A stretch of 64,000 nt of DNA from SG8-41 sp035259205 (GTDB lineage Bacteria; Pseudomonadota; Gammaproteobacteria; Burkholderiales; SG8-41), in contig DATFWO010000036.1 in NCBI GenBank assembly GCA_035259205.1, positions 1 to 64,000 of the forward strand. The letters run 5' to 3'. Position numbers and translations under genes: made by a program. Of this stretch, positions 28,031 to 37,239 are shown piece after piece. The notes below the pieces were generated by a model. That model worked only from the letters and a program-made list of their open reading frames with translations. It did not search any database and was not told where the DNA came from. Each line of letters begins with the position of its first letter. Position 1 is the stretch's first letter.

Positions 28031-29470
28031 CTAGATGACGAAGCGGTCGACGAACTGGTTCACCGGCGTAGATTCGAGACGTGCCTGATCCAGGAAAAGA
28101 TCGAGGATCGCGGCCTGCTGCCTGGGCGGAAAGCGGCCGGCGAGGTGTTTTCTGAATTTCGCTTCCAGCAGCGGGATGGCTTCGGCGCGGCGGCGCGGGT
28201 GCCCGACCGGATATTCGACCTCGACTCTGGATGGGCCCGAGCCGTCTCGAAATCGCAATTCGATCGCGTTCGCGCTCGAGCGCTTCTCGGGATCGACGAA
28301 TTCGCGCGAGTAACGGGGCTCCTCGACCACGGTCATCTTCTCGCGCAGCCGGTCGATCCGCGGATCGGCGGCAAACTCGTCCTCGAAATCCGACGCCTCG
28401 AGCTTGCCGTGGAGGAGCCCGACGGCGACGACGTACTGGGCGCAGTGGTCGCGGTCCGCCGGATTGTTGAGCGGGCCGTGCTTGTCCATGATCCTCATCA
28501 GCTCCTTCTGGCTGTGGATCGTGATGGTCTCGATCTCGTCGAGGCGGTCCTTGACTAGTGGATGCAGCCTGAATGCGCACTCCACTGCACTCTGCCCGTG
28601 CATGCCCGCGGCAACGAGCTTGAACTTCACGTTCTCGATCACGTAGCTGCCGTAGGGGCGCTGGAACCGCAGCGGCTGGCCCCGCAGCACGGCGTCGTGG
28701 AATCCGTAGGTCTTCATTGTCAGCGCCGACGGATAGCCCATCTCGCCCTTGAGCGCCATCAGCGCGAGCCATACGCCGCGGCTCGTGGCGTCTCCCCCCG
28801 CCCAGCTCTTGCGCCAGCCGGTGTTGTTCCCCTGGCGAAAGAGCGTAAGGTGTCCGCCATCGGTCCAGGCGTTGGAAATGGCGTTGACGATCTCTTCGCG
28901 GCTGCCGCCGAGCATGCCGGTCACGACAGCAGTGGACGCGATCCTTACGCCCGTGGTGGTGTCGAAGCCCAGGCGGGTGAGGTCGTTTTCCATCGACAGG
29001 ATGCCCTGGATCTCGTAGGCCTTGATCATCGCGGTAAGGACTTCGCGCATGACGAGCGGGGAATCGCCTTCGCTCATGCGCTTGCGGCTCAAGTAGTCGG
29101 CCGTGGCAAGCAGGCCGCCGATATTGTCCGAGGGGTGGCCGCCCTGGGCCGCCGTAAAGCCGTCGCTGAAGTCGAGCCAGCGGATCATCGTGCTGATGTT
29201 GAACGCCGCGCTCACGGGATCGAGCTCGTAGCGAGTGCCGGGCACTTTGACGCCGTTTGGATAGAAAGTCCCCGGCAGTATGGGCCCCAGCAGCTTCGTG
29301 CACTCGGGAAAACGCAAAGCCTCCATGGCGCAGCCGAGCGAATCGAGCAGGCAGTAGCGGGCCATGCGGTAGGCCTCCGTGCTCGCGATCGGATAGTCGT
29401 GCACGTAGTCGGCCATCTCCGTGAGCGCCCGATCGGGCGCCGGACGGACGTTGGAGTCGCGAGCGGACAT
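28031..29470 (-). CDS. prpD: 2-Methylcitrate dehydratase PrpD-type
   Basis: Dehydrates 2-methylcitrate to 2-methyl-cis-aconitate in propionate breakdown. This copy, unlike the other two family members here, matches true PrpD closely: CLLDSLGCAMEALRFPECTKLLGP, VPGTRYELDPVSAAFNISTMIRWLDF and GGHPSDNIGGLLATADYLSR. Also present are GGSREEIVNAISNAWTDGGHL and the C-terminal YPVGHPRRR. Length 479 matches the E. coli enzyme (483). GGAG nine bases before the ATG supports the start. No prpB or prpC lies nearby, so it works apart from a prp operon or on another substrate. It diverges from a Bug gene. Confidence 0.9.
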   Translation of the reverse strand: MSARDSNVRPAPDRALTEMADYVHDYPIASTEAYRMARYCLLDSLGCAMEALRFPECTKLLGPILPGTFYPNGVKVPGTRYELDPVSAAFNISTMIRWLDFSDGFTAAQGGHPSDNIGGLLATADYLSRKRMSEGDSPLVMREVLTAMIKAYEIQGILSMENDLTRLGFDTTTGVRIASTAVVTGMLGGSREEIVNAISNAWTDGGHLTLFRQGNNTGWRKSWAGGDATSRGVWLALMALKGEMGYPSALTMKTYGFHDAVLRGQPLRFQRPYGSYVIENVKFKLVAAGMHGQSAVECAFRLHPLVKDRLDEIETITIHSQKELMRIMDKHGPLNNPADRDHCAQYVVAVGLLHGKLEASDFEDEFAADPRIDRLREKMTVVEEPRYSREFVDPEKRSSANAIELRFRDGSGPSRVEVEYPVGHPRRRAEAIPLLEAKFRKHLAGRFPPRQQAAILDLFLDQARLESTPVNQFVDRFVI

Positions 29471-29629
29471 TGCCTGCTCCTTGAACGTAGGTTGCGGAAG
29501 TTTCTCACACCCGCTTGACCTCGCGAAAATCGGCTGACTACCATGCACCGAGGGCGGCGGCGGACGTTCCTCCCGGTCCGCGATTGCCGGTTGCCGGACC
29601 GTACCATTTTTCCAGGATGTCGGGACGTG

Positions 29630-30586
29630 ATGCGACGATTTGCGGTGTCCATGGTCGCGGCCGGGATGCTCGGTCCCGGCTGGGGCGCCGCGCCGGCGCT
29701 GTCCTATCCGACCAAACCTATTCGCATCGTTACCGCGGAAGCGGGCGCCGCCGGTGATTTCGCAACGCGCGTGCTCGCTCAGGCTTTGTCAGGCACGCTG
29801 GGTCAGAACGTCATCGTCGACAACCGCCCGAGCGGGGCCATCCCCTGCGACGTCGTGGCCAAGGCACCCCCCGACGGCTACACGTTGCTGCACTTCACCA
29901 ACAGCACCTGGACACTGCCGCTCATGCAGCGCGCGCCCTACGATCCGGTCAGGGACTTCGCGCCGATCTCGCTGACCGTAAAATCGTTGAGCGTACTGGT
30001 GGTGCATCCGTCGCTGCCGATCAAGTCCGTGCCCGAGCTCATCGCCTACGCCAAAGCGAGACCCGGGGCGCTCAACTACGGCTCCGGCGGCACCGGCGGC
30101 GCGGGACATCTGTCGGCGGAGCTGTTCAAGTCCATGGCCGAAGTGGACATCGTGCGCGTACATTACAAGGGTGGTGGCCCGGCTCTGAACGCGCTGCTCG
30201 GCAATCAGGTGCAGCTGGGGTTCCTATCGGCGCCGTCCGTGATGCCGCATGTGAAATCGGGCAGGTTGAGAGCGCTGGCGGTCAGTGGTCCGCAGCCCTC
30301 TTCCCTGTTTCCGGACGTGCCAACGGTGGCGGCGTCGGGTATTCCCGGCTACGAAGTCGAGCAGCTGATGGGCGTGTTTGCGCCGGCCAAAATACCCGCA
30401 AGCCTCGTCGCTCTGCTGAATCGGGAAATCGTGCAGGTACTGGGCAGAGCCGACGTGAAGGAACGCTACCACAACGCCAGCATGGAAGTCGTCGGCAGCT
30501 CGCCCGCGGAGCTTGCCTTGGCCATGAAGGCCGATATGGCGCGGATGGGCAAGCTCATCAAGGTCGCAGGCATTCGCGCTGATTAG
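29630..30586 (+). CDS. Bug/TctC family periplasmic solute-binding protein (6)
   Basis: 318 residues; the signal peptide ends near APALS, then YPTKPIRIVTAEAGAAGDF. The second block is DNRPSGAIPCDVVAKAPPD, close to copy 4. The hinge loop is RVHYKGGGPALNALLG. Copies 4 and 6 share MPHVKSGRLRALAV as well, which marks them as recent paralogues. The gene diverges from prpD with a 159-bp gap. I prefer the ATG at 29630 since the upstream in-frame residues are Arg-rich and not signal-like. Confidence 0.93.
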   Translation: MRRFAVSMVAAGMLGPGWGAAPALSYPTKPIRIVTAEAGAAGDFATRVLAQALSGTLGQNVIVDNRPSGAIPCDVVAKAPPDGYTLLHFTNSTWTLPLMQRAPYDPVRDFAPISLTVKSLSVLVVHPSLPIKSVPELIAYAKARPGALNYGSGGTGGAGHLSAELFKSMAEVDIVRVHYKGGGPALNALLGNQVQLGFLSAPSVMPHVKSGRLRALAVSGPQPSSLFPDVPTVAASGIPGYEVEQLMGVFAPAKIPASLVALLNREIVQVLGRADVKERYHNASMEVVGSSPAELALAMKADMARMGKLIKVAGIRAD

Positions 30587-30588
30587 GC

Positions 30589-30598
30589 TAGAACCTAT
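30589..30598. repeat. TAGAACCTAT intergenic motif, copy 6 (one mismatch)
   Basis: Differs from the other copies only in the last base (T for G). It starts two bases after the Bug stop codon. Confidence 0.55.
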
Positions 30599-30689
30599 CT
30601 CAATAGTTCTTTCGACATGAGCTTCCAAGTCGATGGAAAAGTTACACTTAGCCTATTTATTTCGACACCCCGGACCGGAGTGAGACATC

Positions 30690-30989
30690 GTGGATTTCGG
30701 CAAGCTGGTTGAGCAGCTCACGAAGGATTGGGAGTGGCTTTCCTTCCTCGCGCGATATTGCGCGGGGAAAAACATCGGCAAGGCTTTCTGCCAGGACGTC
30801 AAATGGTGGGCGCTCGGGGCGGCGGCGCTCGTCATCTTGATCGCTATCTGGTGGATTGGGCGCAAGCTCGCAAAGGCTTATGAGAACTGGAACCACCGCA
30901 GGCTCATGGCCAAAATCGCCGACGACGAGACCATGAAGAATCACGTGTGGTCGGGCCACGACGTTCACACAAGACCGAAGACAAAATAG
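30690..30989 (+). CDS. Small Trp-rich single-span membrane protein
   Basis: A 99-residue product with no recognised family. The N-terminal 38 residues are amphipathic and soluble (VEQLTKDWEWLSFLARYCAG). One membrane helix follows (about 39-58, WWALGAAALVILIAIWWIG). The C-terminus is charged and helical (NWNHRRLMAKIADDETMK). The start is GTG with GGAGTGAG just upstream. The preceding gap is A+T rich (TATTTATT near 30654), as expected for a promoter. The next gene is convergent, so this is a single-gene unit. Function unknown. Confidence 0.7.
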   Translation: MDFGKLVEQLTKDWEWLSFLARYCAGKNIGKAFCQDVKWWALGAAALVILIAIWWIGRKLAKAYENWNHRRLMAKIADDETMKNHVWSGHDVHTRPKTK

Positions 30990-30996
30990 GCTGTGA

Positions 30997-31028
30997 ATCG
31001 GCTCTAATCCCATTTTGTGGGAGCCGAT
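30997..31028. terminator. Possible bidirectional hairpin terminator
   Basis: ATCGGC (30997) pairs with GCCGAT (31023), and inside it TCCCA pairs with TGGGA around a TTTTG loop. It lies between convergent genes. There is no U-run after the stem on either strand, so rho-independent action is uncertain. Confidence 0.35.
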
Positions 31029-31061
31029 GCTTGGCCGGTTGGCACGTGCCTCTCTTCGGCG

Positions 31062-32021
31062 TTACTCAATTCCCGCTTCCTTGATCAGCTTCCCCCACTT
31101 GGTGGCCGCGGACTTGATGTAGTCGCTGAACTGCTCCGCAGTCAGGTTTCCGGGCTCCAGCGCCTGGGACGCAAAGTTCTTCCTGATATCGGGGCGGGCG
31201 AGCGCTTTCCCGATCTCGCCGTTCAGGCGCGTCACGATCTCGCGCGGCGTCGCCGCCGGCGCGATCAGGCCGAAAAACCCCACGACCTCGAAGCCGGGCA
31301 GCCCCGCTTCCGCCACCGTGGGCACGCCGGGCACGACGGGAATTCGTTGCAAGCCGGTCACGGCGAGCGCCCGCATCTTGCCGGTTTGCACGAAAGTGTT
31401 GCATGCCGTCACGTTGCAGAAACTGATCGGCATGTGCCCGGCGATGACGTCGATGATCGCCGGTGCTTCTCCCTTATACGGCACATGCACGATATTGATC
31501 TTGGCCATGTTCTTGAGCAGCTCGCCCCCCAGGTGCAGCGTCGTGCCGATACCGCCGGAGGCGTAGTTCAACTCGCCCGGCCGCGCGCGCGCGAGTGCGA
31601 TGAGCTCCTTTACCGAGCGGACCGGCAGGGCAGGATTGACGGCCAGAATCAACGGGCTCGTCGCGGTCAGCGAGACCGCCGCGAAGTCTTTCACGAGATC
31701 GGGATAGGTCTTCTTCTCGATCATCGCCGAAGTCATCAGCGTCTGCGTCGTCATCATGAGCACGTGGCCGTCAGGGGGACTCTTCGCGACGAGGTCGCCG
31801 GCGATCTGGCTGCTTGCGCCCGGCCGGTTCTCCACGACCACCGATTGCCCGAGGCTTTCTGTCAGCGGCTGCGCTAGGTTGCGCGCGATGATGTCAGTCG
31901 CTCCGCCCGGGGAAAAGCCGACGACCATCCGTACCGGCCTCACAGGATATTTGGCCTGCGCGAACGCGGCGCCCGTGGCCGTGGCCAGCGCAAGGCCGGC
32001 TATCCAATGCGCGAGCTTCAT
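31062..32021 (-). CDS. Bug/TctC family periplasmic solute-binding protein (7)
   Basis: 319 residues, with a signal peptide MKLAHWIAGLALATATGAAFAQ and the first block KYPVRPVRMVVGFSPGGATD. ENRPGASSQIAGDLVAKSPPD and HVPYKGEAPAIIDVIAGHM are seen later. The hinge loop carries an acidic Glu after KG, a position that is usually Gly; this may change ligand charge preference. The internal ATG is chosen because upstream in-frame sequence is not signal-like and covers the gap to the divergent Bug gene 8. Confidence 0.93.
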   Translation of the reverse strand: MKLAHWIAGLALATATGAAFAQAKYPVRPVRMVVGFSPGGATDIIARNLAQPLTESLGQSVVVENRPGASSQIAGDLVAKSPPDGHVLMMTTQTLMTSAMIEKKTYPDLVKDFAAVSLTATSPLILAVNPALPVRSVKELIALARARPGELNYASGGIGTTLHLGGELLKNMAKINIVHVPYKGEAPAIIDVIAGHMPISFCNVTACNTFVQTGKMRALAVTGLQRIPVVPGVPTVAEAGLPGFEVVGFFGLIAPAATPREIVTRLNGEIGKALARPDIRKNFASQALEPGNLTAEQFSDYIKSAATKWGKLIKEAGIE

Positions 32022-32220
32022 TCTATTGTCCCCCCTTGGGACAATCGATGACAGGCCAACGTATCGTGTCGGGCGACGGCGGTCGTCCTGCATTCCGTTC
32101 GTGCCAGTGCGATGTGACCCCATCATAGGCCCGCCACCCCACGCTCGCAATGTGGATGCCGGCCATAACGGCTTGGCCCAAGCGTAGAATCCGGGCTTCT
32201 TATATCTGCGTGTCCTTGAC

Positions 32221-33225
32221 GTGCTGGTTGACCCGGCTGAATTCCGGATTGCGCGGCATCCGTTCCAGAATTTCCGCTTCTATTGCGCCGCAGCGGTAAT
32301 CCTGGCCGGAAGTGCGTCGCCGGTAGCCGGCGCGGCGGGGCAATCCTATCCGGAGAGGCCGGTACGGATCTTCGTGGGCCTCGCAGCAGGCGGCGGCACC
32401 GACAGTGTCGCCCGTATCATGGCGCAAAAGCTTTCCGACGTATTCGGGCAGTCGTTCGTGGTGGACAACCGTCCCGGCGCCGGCGGCAACGTAGCGGGCG
32501 AGTTGACCGCGCGCGCGGCACCGGATGGCTACACGCTCATAGCAGTCACGCCGACGCATATCATCAATCCCAGCATCTACCGTGACGTGCGCTACGACGC
32601 CATCAAGGATTTCGCGCCGATTGGTCTCATTGCCTACGCTCAGTACTATCTGTCCGCGGCTAACGCGGTGCCCGCGGCGACACTGAAGGACCTCATTGCC
32701 CTCGCGAAAACCCAGCGTCTTATGTACGGCTCGCCCGGCATCGGAGGCACGAATCACCTCGCGGGCGAGCTCTTCAAGAGCATGGCGGGCATCGAGATGG
32801 TCCACGTGCCTTACAAGGGCGGTGCCCCCACGTTGAATGCGCTCATTTCGGGCGAGGTGCACGTTTCGTTTACCAGTGGGGTCGTTCTTCCTCACGCCAA
32901 GGCAGGACGACTCAAGACGCTCGCCGTGACCGGGGGCAAGCGCACTCCACTGGCACCGGATATTCCGACGGTCGCCGAAGCCGGCCTCCCGGGCTACGAA
33001 GTAACGGGGTGGTACGGACTTGCCGCGCCGGCCAGAACGCCCAAGGCGATCCTCGAGCATCTCAACGTCACCATGAACCGCGTGCTGCCCGAGTTGCAGG
33101 ACCGCTACGCTAGTCTCGCGATGGATCTGGCCGGCGGCACGGCATCCCAGTTCGGCTCGCTCCTCACGAGCGAGCGGGAAAAATGGGCGCGGGTCGTGAG
33201 ACTGTCGGGCGTCAAGCCCGAATGA
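32221..33225 (+). CDS. Bug/TctC family periplasmic solute-binding protein (8)
   Basis: 334 residues from a GTG start. The signal core is CAAAVILAGSASPVAGAAG, with cleavage before QSYPERPVRIFVGLAAGGGTD. DNRPGAGGNVAGELTARAAPD matches the family consensus best of all copies here. The hinge loop is HVPYKGGAPTLNALISGEVH. The N-terminal stretch before the hydrophobic core is long (about 20 residues with FRIARHPFQNFRFY), so a later start is possible, but there is no ATG. It is divergent from Bug gene 7. Confidence 0.93.
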   Translation: MLVDPAEFRIARHPFQNFRFYCAAAVILAGSASPVAGAAGQSYPERPVRIFVGLAAGGGTDSVARIMAQKLSDVFGQSFVVDNRPGAGGNVAGELTARAAPDGYTLIAVTPTHIINPSIYRDVRYDAIKDFAPIGLIAYAQYYLSAANAVPAATLKDLIALAKTQRLMYGSPGIGGTNHLAGELFKSMAGIEMVHVPYKGGAPTLNALISGEVHVSFTSGVVLPHAKAGRLKTLAVTGGKRTPLAPDIPTVAEAGLPGYEVTGWYGLAAPARTPKAILEHLNVTMNRVLPELQDRYASLAMDLAGGTASQFGSLLTSEREKWARVVRLSGVKPE

Positions 33226-33282
33226 TCCGAGTCCGCGGCCACGCTCACTTTTTTTGCGAGGATGTGTCGAATTTAGTATCGA

Positions 33283-34863
33283 TCAGGCAGCGATCGTGCG
33301 CCACGTGGCAGCTAGCCGCTCGGCGCCGCGCAGCGACAGCGCGTAAATGGTATAGGTCGGGTTGGCGGCGCCGCCCGTCGGGAAGATGCCCGGCCCGGCG
33401 ACGTAGAGATTCGGTATCTCGTGGGTCTGCCCGAAGCTGTTGACCACTGAATTGCCGGCGTTCGTCCCCATAATGGTGCCACCCATCAAGTGGACAGTCG
33501 GGATATTGCCGCGGCCGGACCAGGATTCTTTCGCGCCCGCCGCCTTGGCGACCCGCAGTCCCTCCTCGAAATTGGCGTTCCACACACCCTCGACGTCCTT
33601 GTCGTAGCTGTGGGTGATCCGCGCGCGCGGCATGCCGAACTCGTCCTTGTCGGTCGTCAGCTCGACCCGGTTCTCGACGTTGGGCAATTCCTCGCCGAAA
33701 GCGTTGATGCGGGTCAGGCCGCGCACCGCGCGCTTCATGAACGCCCACAGCTCCGGGCCGAACAAGTCGAGCCGCGCGTTGGCTATGCCGCCCAAGGCGC
33801 TTGGCTTCAGCGCGGAGCCGCAGACGATGAACGTGCTGCCGAACGCGTCCTTGTGGCTGGTTTTGCCGTAGCGGTCATACGACATGTACTGCGCGCCGGT
33901 GGTGCCCATGTGGCTTTCGACGTTCTCGTCGAAGATCGCCCACGTGCCCGACGCGAAATGCGTCATCATGTATTTGCCCACGAGGCCGCTCGAATTCGCG
34001 AGCCCCTTCGGGTGCTTGCCATTGGCCGAGTTAAGCATGATGCGCGGGTTCTGCGCCGCCCACGCCGCGAGCACCACGACGTTTGCCGGCTGGAATCGCT
34101 TCTCGCCGTTCCGGTCGTGATACTCGACACCACTGACGCGGTTGCCGGCGGCGTTGGCCAGCACGCGCGTGACCGTGCTCCACGGTCGCACCTCGGCGCC
34201 GGCCTTCCTCGCATCGCCCAGATAGGTAACAAGAGGATTGGAGAGCGCCCCCGTTGGACAGCCGACGTGGCACCAGCCGTCGTAAATGCATGCCGGCCGC
34301 CCTTTGTAGTCGGTCGAATTCATGCCGACTGCCGCCGGGACCATGCGAATGCCGACCGCCTCGAAGCCCTTCAGCCAGATGTCGCCGTTACGAAAGGTCT
34401 TCATCGGCGGCATCGGATACGGCGCGCCCGCCGGCCGCCAGATCTCCTCGGCCTTCGCATCACCCGATACCCCGACGTCGCGCGCGACTTTGTCGTAGTA
34501 CGGCGCCAGGTCCTGGTAGGAGATTGGCCAGTCCAGCGCGCGGCCATGCTCGCTCTTGACCTTGAAATCGTTCGGCAGCAGGCGCGGGAAATTTGCGAAG
34601 TAATGCAGCGCGGCGCCGCCGACTCCCCAGCCGGACTGATTGCCATAGGCGACGGGATGCCGGCCCTCGAGAATGAATGGGCCGCCGGCGTGCTTGAGGC
34701 GCCGCCCCCAGGCATCCGAGCTGATGAGATCTCCGGATTTCCAGTCCGGACCCTGTTCCAGAATGATCACCTTCTTCCCGGCTTTCGCCAGCACCGCGGC
34801 ATAGACCGAGCCCGACGCGCCCGCGCCGACGATGACCGCATCCACTTTCTCGGTCCTGGCCAT
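33283..34863 (-). CDS. GMC-family flavoprotein oxidoreductase, large subunit (pair B)
   Basis: A 526-residue FAD enzyme like the large subunit of gluconate/sorbitol dehydrogenases. The dinucleotide fold is DAVIVGAGASGSVYAAVLAKAG. Others: GGPFILEGRHPVAYGNQSGWGVGGAALHY (in parts), a Cys pair in CIYDGWCHVGCPTGAL, and the C-terminal active-site stretch TVHLMGGTIMGTNAGNSVVN with the FAD-contact ending LYVAGPGIFPTGGAANPTYT. There is no signal peptide; export would ride on the Tat signal of the small subunit encoded just before it (one base between stop and ATG). It likely oxidises a sugar or polyol in the periplasm; the cytochrome subunit is missing here. Confidence 0.9.
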   Translation of the reverse strand: MARTEKVDAVIVGAGASGSVYAAVLAKAGKKVIILEQGPDWKSGDLISSDAWGRRLKHAGGPFILEGRHPVAYGNQSGWGVGGAALHYFANFPRLLPNDFKVKSEHGRALDWPISYQDLAPYYDKVARDVGVSGDAKAEEIWRPAGAPYPMPPMKTFRNGDIWLKGFEAVGIRMVPAAVGMNSTDYKGRPACIYDGWCHVGCPTGALSNPLVTYLGDARKAGAEVRPWSTVTRVLANAAGNRVSGVEYHDRNGEKRFQPANVVVLAAWAAQNPRIMLNSANGKHPKGLANSSGLVGKYMMTHFASGTWAIFDENVESHMGTTGAQYMSYDRYGKTSHKDAFGSTFIVCGSALKPSALGGIANARLDLFGPELWAFMKRAVRGLTRINAFGEELPNVENRVELTTDKDEFGMPRARITHSYDKDVEGVWNANFEEGLRVAKAAGAKESWSGRGNIPTVHLMGGTIMGTNAGNSVVNSFGQTHEIPNLYVAGPGIFPTGGAANPTYTIYALSLRGAERLAATWRTIAA

Positions 34864-34864
34864 C

Positions 34865-35425
34865 TCACCATCTCCTCTCGGGTGCGATGTGCGCCATGTA
34901 GGGGATGCCGAGAGCCTCGTACCCTTCCATGGTGCCGAAGACCACGTCGACGGCGTCGCTGCGCGTCACGAAATACGCGAACGGGGCCGGAGGTCCCTGC
35001 CACCCTTCGAGCTTGTTCACGCGCATCTGGTCGACGAACTCGCGCTGCTCGGTCGCGCTGAGCCGTGCGAAGAAGCGCCCGTGGCGCGCTTCGCTCGACT
35101 GGTCGATCGCGGCGATCACGGCCCGGTAGAAATTCACATAGGGCGGCTTGACGTTGAGGGTGCGCGCCTCGAGCAGCGCCTCCTCCGGCGGCACGGAGAG
35201 CTGGTGATCGATGAAGTGTGAAATTCCCGCCGCGCGCGCGCCGGGAACGAGCGTCTCTCCCAGTGCTTCTATCGTCTCGGCTTCGCCCGCCTTGAGCAGG
35301 CGAAACGGCACACCCTGCGCTCGGGCTTCCCGGGCGGTGAGGAGGACCTGCGCGCCACCGACGGTAAACGCGAGTGCACCGAGCGCCGCGCCCCGCATGA
35401 AGTCTCGTCGTTTGATACCGTCCAT
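34865..35425 (-). CDS. Gluconate 2-dehydrogenase subunit 3-like small subunit (pair B)
   Basis: A 186-residue protein with a twin-arginine signal IKRRDFMRGAALGALAFTVG. The gluconate-2-dehydrogenase subunit-3 core follows (EAETIEALGETLVPGARAAG, ISHFIDHQLS, FYRAVIAAID, LSATEQREFVDQM, VFGTMEGYEALGIPYMAHI). The small subunit carries the complex through the Tat pathway. The same frame is open far upstream, antisense-like and without homology, so the ATG at 35425 is the start. It is translationally linked to the downstream large subunit. Confidence 0.88.
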   Translation of the reverse strand: MDGIKRRDFMRGAALGALAFTVGGAQVLLTAREARAQGVPFRLLKAGEAETIEALGETLVPGARAAGISHFIDHQLSVPPEEALLEARTLNVKPPYVNFYRAVIAAIDQSSEARHGRFFARLSATEQREFVDQMRVNKLEGWQGPPAPFAYFVTRSDAVDVVFGTMEGYEALGIPYMAHIAPERRW

Positions 35426-35475
35426 GTCGATCCTCCCCGAGGGATGGTTTTTGCTTCCTCCTTCCGCCCTCCTCT

Positions 35476-37236
35476 TCAAACGAGCGCGCCCGGCTGCTTG
35501 AGGTAGCGATTCTTGATCGCGTCGAGCGCCCAATAGGTCAGCGCGCCGACGGTATTGGTCGGGTTGTATCCCGCGTTCTGCGGAAACGCGTTGGCCCCGA
35601 TCACGAAAACGTTGGATACGTCCCAGCTCTGCAGATACTTGTTGACGGCGCTCGTGCCAGGATCGAGGCCCATGGCGGCACCGCCGGTGTTGTGAGTGCT
35701 TTGGTACGGCACGATCGTGTAGTGGCCGGCGCGCGGCTCCGCGTGCACGTGCTGGGCGCCGGTCGCCTTGGCGATCTGCTCCATCTTGCCCGCGATGAAG
35801 GCCGAAGCCCGATGCTCGTTCTCGCGCCAGTCGAACGTCATCCGCAGCAGCGGCAGGCCCCACGCGTCGCGATAGGTGGGATCGAGGTCCAGATAGTTGG
35901 TGCGGTAGCTGTTGCAGCCGGTCTCGTTCTGGATGGTGAAGGAGCGGTTCCAGTACTGGGCGACCGCCTTTTTCCAGGCTGGTCCCCAGCGAGGCGTGCC
36001 GTGGGGCACGGGCCGGCTTTCGATGGGGTTCGATCCGCCAGTGCCGACGACCGTGCGGCCGCCGCCCACGAAGCCCAGCCCCGAGTGATCGTAGTTGTCC
36101 CCATTGAAGTCGTCGATCGCGATGCCCATCCCGCCGGCGCCCATGAACTGGTTGAATATCCTGTCCTCGAAATTGAGGGCGACGTGGGTCACGACCTGAT
36201 AAGCGTAGTTGCGGCCGACGATGCCGCGGTTCGCGACGGGATCGTATGGCTCTCCGATACCCGAGAGCATCATCAGGCGCACGTTGCCGAACACGTAGCC
36301 CATGAGGAGCACCAGGTCCGCCGGCTGCTCGAGCTCGCGCCCCTGCGCATCCACGTAGGTCACGCCGGTTGCGCGCTTGCGCGTCGAGTCGAGGTTCACC
36401 TTCATGACCCGCGCGTGCGTGCGCAACTCGAAATTCTTGTCGCCCATCAGCACCGGCAGCACCGCGCTCTGCACGTTGCCCTTCGCGCCGACCTCGCACG
36501 CGTACGAGCTGCAGAACCCGCAGTGCACGCACGCATTGATCGTGGCCCCATAGATGTTCTTGTAGGCGCGCGTCGCGGTCGCCGAGGGCACCGGGAACGT
36601 GTGGTAGCCCAGCGAATTCGCCGCTTCCTGATAGACGTGCCCGGCGTGTGAAACCGGATGCGGGGGATTCGGATACTCGCGCGAGCGGGGGCCCTCGAAG
36701 GGGTTGCCGCCCGGCTGAATCTTGCCCTTGAGGTTGCCCGCCTTGCCGCTGATGCCGTAGCAGTACTCGAACCGGTCGTAATAGGGCTCCAGGTCGCCGT
36801 AGGTGACGCCCCAGTCCCGGCTCGTGCAGTCCGTGGCGAATGCCTCCTTGCCGTAGCGCGCCTCGGAGCGGCTGCGCATCTCGAAATCCCACGGCAGAAA
36901 GCGCCACGTCGCCCCGCCCCAGTGCACGGCCGCCCCGCCCACGCCCTCCCCGGGCTTGAACGAGCCCAGCTGGCGCATCGGCAGCGCCGTCTCGTTCGGC
37001 CGGTTGCGAAACGTCAGCGTTTCGCGCGACAGATCCTGCATCAACGCGTTGCGCCGGCCATACTTGAGCCCGTCGTGCGCATGCGGCATCGCGGCGCTCG
37101 CGGTATCCCGGTACTCGCCGCGCTCGAGCGCCACGACCTTGACCCCGGCATCGCACAGCTCCTTCGCCGCGATCGTGCCCGTCAGTCCAGCGCCGACGAT
37201 CACGACGTCGGTCGGCTTGAGTCTGGTGATGGCCAT
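35476..37236 (-). CDS. GMC-family flavoprotein oxidoreductase, large subunit (pair A)
   Basis: A 586-residue FAD enzyme, longer than pair B. It has DVVIVGAGLTGTIAAKELCDAG (FAD fold), GVGGAAVHWGGATWRFLPWD, and a cysteine cluster CVHCGFCSSYACEVGAKG. In the gluconate/fructose dehydrogenase group that cluster holds an iron-sulfur centre. The C-terminus has VPYQSTHNTGGAAMGLDPGTS, with the active-site His region, and NVFVIGANAFPQNAGYNPTN. No signal peptide. It starts three bases after the stop of its small subunit. Electron transfer from FAD via the cluster to a cytochrome or quinone is inferred from relatives. Confidence 0.91.
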   Translation of the reverse strand: MAITRLKPTDVVIVGAGLTGTIAAKELCDAGVKVVALERGEYRDTASAAMPHAHDGLKYGRRNALMQDLSRETLTFRNRPNETALPMRQLGSFKPGEGVGGAAVHWGGATWRFLPWDFEMRSRSEARYGKEAFATDCTSRDWGVTYGDLEPYYDRFEYCYGISGKAGNLKGKIQPGGNPFEGPRSREYPNPPHPVSHAGHVYQEAANSLGYHTFPVPSATATRAYKNIYGATINACVHCGFCSSYACEVGAKGNVQSAVLPVLMGDKNFELRTHARVMKVNLDSTRKRATGVTYVDAQGRELEQPADLVLLMGYVFGNVRLMMLSGIGEPYDPVANRGIVGRNYAYQVVTHVALNFEDRIFNQFMGAGGMGIAIDDFNGDNYDHSGLGFVGGGRTVVGTGGSNPIESRPVPHGTPRWGPAWKKAVAQYWNRSFTIQNETGCNSYRTNYLDLDPTYRDAWGLPLLRMTFDWRENEHRASAFIAGKMEQIAKATGAQHVHAEPRAGHYTIVPYQSTHNTGGAAMGLDPGTSAVNKYLQSWDVSNVFVIGANAFPQNAGYNPTNTVGALTYWALDAIKNRYLKQPGALV

Positions 37237-37239
37237 GGC

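Noticed and set aside
33248..33258. Terminator at the T-run after Bug gene 8
   Set aside because: No stable stem precedes the T-run.
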